Both the position numbers and the translations under genes were made by a program. The notes beneath the pieces were generated by a model, which was given only the letters and a program-made list of their open reading frames with translations, had not been told where the DNA came from and ran no database searches. This document shows positions 60,200-64,000 of a stretch of DNA of 64,000 nt, in pieces; position 1 is the stretch's first letter, and each line of letters opens with the position of its first letter. Origin of the DNA: 2-02-FULL-47-50 sp964479045 (lineage in GTDB: Bacteria > Pseudomonadota > Gammaproteobacteria > Eutrophobiales > Eutrophobiaceae); assembly GCA_964479045.1 (NCBI GenBank), contig CAYZJI010000011.1, forward strand, positions 1 through 64,000, in the 5' to 3' direction.

Positions 60200-60931
60200 C
60201 TATTGTTGTGATCGCTGTTTCAGCATTTTCAAAATTTCATCCTCACCCAGAGGATGTTTACCTTTGACCTTAAGGCTCTCGTTCCACTCTTTGGCGAAAT
60301 CCCGCTGCAGCTGAATATTAATCAGTGCCGTGATGACCATCGCCAGAAACGCACCAGAACTTGCCAGCAGCATGTCCTTGTGGGCGTCCCAGATATCACC
60401 TTGTGTACCCAGATAAGCCACACCGAGATCTCCGCCAAAAAATTCAGCCGCACCCCACTCGAACAGTTCAAACATGGCCGAAGTCGACATGGTGATATCC
60501 ATCGGCAGGAAATAGGCCCAGAAGCCTTTTACATTCGCAATCCTGATAAACAGCTCCCTGACAGGATAGGCCAACAGCAATCCATAGGCAAAATGGATCA
60601 GACGATCATAATTGTTACGTTCAAATCCCATCAATTCGTTGAGGCTGAAACCGGACAGGGACTGCAACCACTCATCATAGGGAGTTTTTGAGTAGGTATA
60701 ATGGGCGCCGATTTCATGCAGACATAAAAATATAAAAATCAGAGTATAGGAAATACGGGACAGGGGCACCTTGACACTCGTTGCTGCAACAACAAGAACT
60801 GCGACCAGCACCAGTGCATTCTCCAGTGCCCAGTCGGCCCGATCATATGGATTGATGGCAAGGACTATCCACCAAATCAGAAAAAGTATACTGAGGCTTA
60901 GCAGATAGCGATTGTGATTAACGATTTTCAA
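60200..60931 (-). CDS. DUF2238 membrane protein (YjdF-like)
   Basis: A 243-residue multi-pass membrane protein. It contains IFLCLHEIGAHYTYSKTPYDEWL, NELMGFERNNYDRLIHFAYGLLLAYPVRELF, MSTSAMFELFEWGAAEFFGGDLGVAYLGTQGDIWDAHKDMLLASSGA, all conserved in DUF2238. The His, Glu and Asp residues clustered near the membrane (HEIGAH, FELFEW, DAHKDM) suggest a metal site. Function is unknown. It heads the minus-strand unit with NnrU and the sugar dehydrogenase. It is divergent from ettA across 98 bases. Confidence 0.85.
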   Translation of the reverse strand: MKIVNHNRYLLSLSILFLIWWIVLAINPYDRADWALENALVLVAVLVVAATSVKVPLSRISYTLIFIFLCLHEIGAHYTYSKTPYDEWLQSLSGFSLNELMGFERNNYDRLIHFAYGLLLAYPVRELFIRIANVKGFWAYFLPMDITMSTSAMFELFEWGAAEFFGGDLGVAYLGTQGDIWDAHKDMLLASSGAFLAMVITALINIQLQRDFAKEWNESLKVKGKHPLGEDEILKMLKQRSQQ

Positions 60932-61029
60932 TGACTATCTCCGGCTGGAAATAACCCTATTTTTCCATAATTCGTATAAAATACGCTCTTTTTTATTCAT
61001 TATGGAACCGGGAAAACGGTAGATATCTC

Positions 61030-62694
61030 ATGGCCCAATACGTATACACGATGCAAGGGGTGGGGAAAGTCGTCCCGCCCAAACGCGAAATTCTGAAGGA
61101 CATCTGGCTCTCATTTTTCCCCGGCGCAAAGATTGGGGTATTAGGTCTTAATGGCGCAGGTAAATCCACCCTGCTCCGGATCATGGCCGGCATTGACAAG
61201 GACATTCTTGGAGAAGCCCGGCCTATGCCGGGGATCAAGATTGGGTATCTGGCCCAGGAGCCACAACTGGATCCGGCCAAAGATGTACGTGGCAATGTTG
61301 AAGATGGTCTGCGGGAACCGCTGGATGCTTTGGCCGGCCTCGAAAAAGTATTTGCCGCCTACAGTGATGAAAATGCGGATTACGAAGCCTTGGGCAAGGA
61401 GCAGGAAAAGTATGAAAAAATCATCGAACATTGGGATGCACATAATCTGGAAAATACTCTGGAAATTGCTGCCGACGCTCTGCGTCTGCCCCCATGGGAT
61501 GCAAAAATAGAACGCTTGTCCGGTGGAGAAAAACGCCGTGTAGCCCTCTGCCGACTATTACTGTCACGACCGGATATGTTGCTACTGGATGAACCTACCA
61601 ACCATCTGGATGCAGAATCCGTATTCTGGCTGGAACGGTTTCTGAAAGATTTCAATGGAACCGTAGTAGCAGTCACCCATGATCGTTATTTTCTGGACAA
61701 CGTCGCAGGCTGGATTCTTGAACTGGACCGCGGCCATGGCATCCCGTTCGAAGGCAACTATTCCCAATGGCTGGGTTACAAGGAAGAGCGCCTGGAACAG
61801 GAAGAGCGTGCTGAATCGGCACGGCAGAAAGCCATCAAGCATGAACTCGAATGGGTACGCAGCAATCCGAAGGGCCGCCATGCCAAAAGCAAGGCCCGCC
61901 TCGCCCGTTTTGAAGAAATGAATTCACAGGAATACCAGAAACGTAATGAAACCAATGAAATTTATATTCCGCCCGGAGAACGTCTGGGTGATCTGGTCAT
62001 CGAGTTTGATAACATCAGCAAACGTTTCGGTGATCAGGTGCTGTTTGAAAATCTGTGTTTCAAAATACCCAAAGGTGCGATTGTCGGCATCATCGGCGGT
62101 AATGGCGCCGGTAAATCTACCCTGTTCCGTATCATCACGGGTACTGAAAAGGCGGACAACGGTAATCTGCGTCTCGGCGAAACGGTCAAAATTGCCTTTG
62201 TTGAGCAAAGCCGTGAAACACTGGATGACAACAAGACCGTCTGGGAAGCAGTCTCCGGCGGCAACGATATCATCATGGTTGGCAACTACGAATTGAGTTC
62301 CCGCGCCTATCTCGGCCGGTTTAATTTCAAGGGGACAGATCAGCAGAAACGTGTTGGCGATCTTTCCGGCGGGGAACGTGGCCGGCTGCATCTCGCCAAT
62401 ACACTCAAGCAGGGCGCCAATGTTTTACTGCTGGACGAACCTTCCAATGATCTGGATGTAGAAACCCTGCGTGCGCTGGAAGAAGCAATTCTGGCCTTTC
62501 CCGGTTGCGTAATGGTTATTTCACACGATCGCTGGTTTCTGGACCGTATCGCCACCCACATTCTCGCCTTTGAAGGTAACAGCGAAGTGGTATTTTTTGA
62601 TGGTAATTTCACTGAATACCATGAGGACTTTATCAAACGCAAGGGTGAAGAAGCGCAGCCGCACCGGATGCAATACAAACGTTTGAAAAACTGA
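61030..62694 (+). CDS. ettA: Energy-dependent translational throttle EttA (ABC-F ATPase)
   Basis: Ribosome-bound ABC-F protein that gates the first peptide bond according to the ATP/ADP ratio. The 554 residues are the standard length. Two ABC domains: Walker A GLNGAGKSTLLRI and signature LSGGEKRRVAL with Walker B LLLDEPTNHLD; then GGNGAGKSTLFRI, LSGGERGRLHL and LLLDEPSNDLD. The arm between the N-terminal core segments and the linker WVRSNPKGRHAKSKARLARFEEM are as in EttA, which sets it apart from Uup/YheS. Short intergenic region; the MFS gene follows after 41 bases. Confidence 0.96.
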   Translation: MAQYVYTMQGVGKVVPPKREILKDIWLSFFPGAKIGVLGLNGAGKSTLLRIMAGIDKDILGEARPMPGIKIGYLAQEPQLDPAKDVRGNVEDGLREPLDALAGLEKVFAAYSDENADYEALGKEQEKYEKIIEHWDAHNLENTLEIAADALRLPPWDAKIERLSGGEKRRVALCRLLLSRPDMLLLDEPTNHLDAESVFWLERFLKDFNGTVVAVTHDRYFLDNVAGWILELDRGHGIPFEGNYSQWLGYKEERLEQEERAESARQKAIKHELEWVRSNPKGRHAKSKARLARFEEMNSQEYQKRNETNEIYIPPGERLGDLVIEFDNISKRFGDQVLFENLCFKIPKGAIVGIIGGNGAGKSTLFRIITGTEKADNGNLRLGETVKIAFVEQSRETLDDNKTVWEAVSGGNDIIMVGNYELSSRAYLGRFNFKGTDQQKRVGDLSGGERGRLHLANTLKQGANVLLLDEPSNDLDVETLRALEEAILAFPGCVMVISHDRWFLDRIATHILAFEGNSEVVFFDGNFTEYHEDFIKRKGEEAQPHRMQYKRLKN

Positions 62695-62735
62695 CATGAT
62701 ATAGGCAGTTAATAAAAACCTGGAGACAAGGCATT

Positions 62736-64000
62736 GTGGACAAGCTGACTCGAATAAAAGGATTTTTGCCTTATGTCACTATTGTATTCCTGAATGCATT
62801 CGTGGATCTGGGCCACAAGATTATTATCCAGAATACCGTCTTCAAAACCTATGACGGGCAGACTCAAATTATCCTCACGGCCATTGTCAATGCACTGATC
62901 CTGCTGCCCTTTATCCTGCTGTTTTCACCCTCCGGTTTTCTTGCTGATAAATATCCCAAAAATCTGATTATGCGTATCAGTGCATGGATTGCAGTGATAT
63001 GTACAGGATTAATTACCCTGTTTTATTATCTGGGCTGGTTCTGGGCAGCATTCAGCATGACCTTTCTGCTGGCTGCTCAAAGCGCAATTTATTCACCAGC
63101 CAAATACGGCTATATCAAGGAACTGGTGGGCAAGGAAAAGATTGCTGCTGCCAATGGCGCGGTTCAGGCGGTAACAACCATAGCCATACTCTCCGGAATT
63201 TTTATTTATTCCATATTCTTTGAAGGTTTATTACAGGACGTTGATTATCAAAGCACTTCAGACATTCTGAAACTCACCGCGCCCGTAGGCTGGAGTCTTG
63301 TTGCCATATCACTCATTGAAGTGGTGCTCGCCTATACACTTCCGGAAAAACAGGCGCTCGATAAATCGATGCAATTTGACAAACAGGCTTACCTGACCGG
63401 CAAATATCTCAGGGAAAATATACGGGCTGTTTTCAGTCGCGAAGTGATTTTTTTGTCCATCATCGGGCTCTCAGTATTCTGGGCCATCTCACAAGTAGTA
63501 CTGGCCGCTTTCCCGGCATTTGCCAAGGAAACCATGGGCATTACCAACACCATCATTATTCAGGGGCTGCTGGCCTGTGCCGGAATCGGCATCATGCTGG
63601 GTTCATTAATCGCAGGAAAGGTGTCACGGACCTACATCGAGACCGGACTCGTTCCGGTTGGCTCAACGGGCATTGTCATTACTCTCCTGCTATTACCGAT
63701 GCTGGATAACACCATCATACTGGCATTGAATTTTATTGCGTGGGGTGTACTCGGCGGCATTCTGATTATTCCGCTGAATGCGCTGATCCAGTTCCATGCC
63801 CGCGAGCATGAATCCGGCCGCATACTGGCCGGCAATAATTTTGTACAGAACATCGCCATGCTCAGCTTCCTGGCATTAACCGTGGTGTTCGCCATCTTCG
63901 GAATCAGCAGTACCGGCCTGTTCCAGATCATGATGCTGGTCGCACTGGCAGGAACCATCTATACCATTTACAAGCTTCCGCAGTCCCTGGTGCGTTTGAT
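62736..64000 (+). CDS. MFS transporter of the LplT/Aas N-terminal type (3' end outside window)
   Basis: At least 421 residues of a major-facilitator protein. The start is GTG, with a good GGAGA site eight bases upstream; the reading begins MDKLTRIKGFLPYVTIVFLNAFVDLGHK. Helices are regular, with the LplT-like signatures LLPFILLFSPSGFLADKYPK and AAQSAIYSPAKYGYIKELVG, and IPLNALIQFHAREHESGRILAGNNFVQN near the end. In many gammaproteobacteria this domain is fused to acyltransferase and acyl-ACP synthetase domains (Aas-like) for lysophospholipid repair. Whether this one is fused cannot be seen, because the frame is open at base 64000. Confidence 0.85.
   Translation, partial: MDKLTRIKGFLPYVTIVFLNAFVDLGHKIIIQNTVFKTYDGQTQIILTAIVNALILLPFILLFSPSGFLADKYPKNLIMRISAWIAVICTGLITLFYYLGWFWAAFSMTFLLAAQSAIYSPAKYGYIKELVGKEKIAAANGAVQAVTTIAILSGIFIYSIFFEGLLQDVDYQSTSDILKLTAPVGWSLVAISLIEVVLAYTLPEKQALDKSMQFDKQAYLTGKYLRENIRAVFSREVIFLSIIGLSVFWAISQVVLAAFPAFAKETMGITNTIIIQGLLACAGIGIMLGSLIAGKVSRTYIETGLVPVGSTGIVITLLLLPMLDNTIILALNFIAWGVLGGILIIPLNALIQFHAREHESGRILAGNNFVQNIAMLSFLALTVVFAIFGISSTGLFQIMMLVALAGTIYTIYKLPQSLVRL

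Overview
The window looks like a chromosomal segment of a gammaproteobacterium with a moderate GC content. The evidence is the order smc-zipA-ligA, a DksA with a full zinc finger, gluQ, cysZ, cobalamin-dependent metH, hexameric-type citrate synthase, ettA and Sec/TonB/lipoprotein-type exports. I cannot name the genus. No rRNA, tRNA, CRISPR array, prophage or intact insertion sequence was seen. Mobile DNA is limited to short palindromic repeats and MITE-like elements.

Layout. 0-5.7 kb (minus): ligA (cut by the window edge), zipA and smc. 5.8-8.8 kb (plus): queF, cysZ, dksA with a histone-H1-like tail, and gluQ. 8.8-10.2 kb: a class-I glutamine amidotransferase and a periplasmic retropepsin-like protease. 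10.2-13.8 kb (minus): a B12 operon behind its own promoter and a cobalamin riboswitch, with a BtuB-like receptor, a DUF6580-like membrane protein and a PduO-type adenosyltransferase; metH at 30.4 kb is a B12 consumer. 13.8-19.0 kb (minus): a tightly coupled operon of a beta-barrel-like protein, a thermostable-hemolysin/GNAT-like protein, an acyl-AMP ligase, a haem-oxygenase-like diiron oxidase, an SDR and a TPR protein. This looks like an uncharacterised small-molecule or lipid pathway and is my main candidate for a new system. A perfect FNR/Anr site lies between it and a divergent cytochrome b561.

19.9-24.4 kb (plus): a CmoA-like methyltransferase, an isoprenylcysteine-methyltransferase-like membrane enzyme, a CPBP (Rce1-like) protease and a QseBC/PmrAB-like two-component system, with overlapping start and stop codons from the protease on. 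24.5-30.3 kb: gltA with a leader that could form two mutually exclusive hairpins, then a two-gene heavy-metal-type RND efflux operon whose first start codon sits inside a large inverted repeat. 30.4-38.4 kb: metH, a flavin-type oxidase, a lipoprotein, an SRAP DNA-damage protein, two unknowns and serC. 38.6-46.2 kb: mostly small secreted or membrane proteins of unknown role, a diguanylate-cyclase-like protein with a broken GGDEF site, a Sel1 lipoprotein, and a candidate structured sRNA or 35-residue peptide with a strong terminator.

46.3-50.7 kb: an exported aspartoacylase-like zinc enzyme, a Kef-type K+/H+ antiporter and an isoaspartyl peptidase. 50.7-53.5 kb: a 50-residue Arg/Asp-rich small protein, a MITE-like element, and a Ser/Thr kinase with a C-terminal periplasmic Cache domain. 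53.7-64 kb: a DUF411 protein, an M48 lipoprotein protease, a GT4 glycosyltransferase, a HAD protein, a Fur-box-controlled pair (secreted unknown plus GDSL lipoprotein), an operon of DUF2238, NnrU and a PQQ-type sugar dehydrogenase, ettA, and an MFS transporter cut by the window end.
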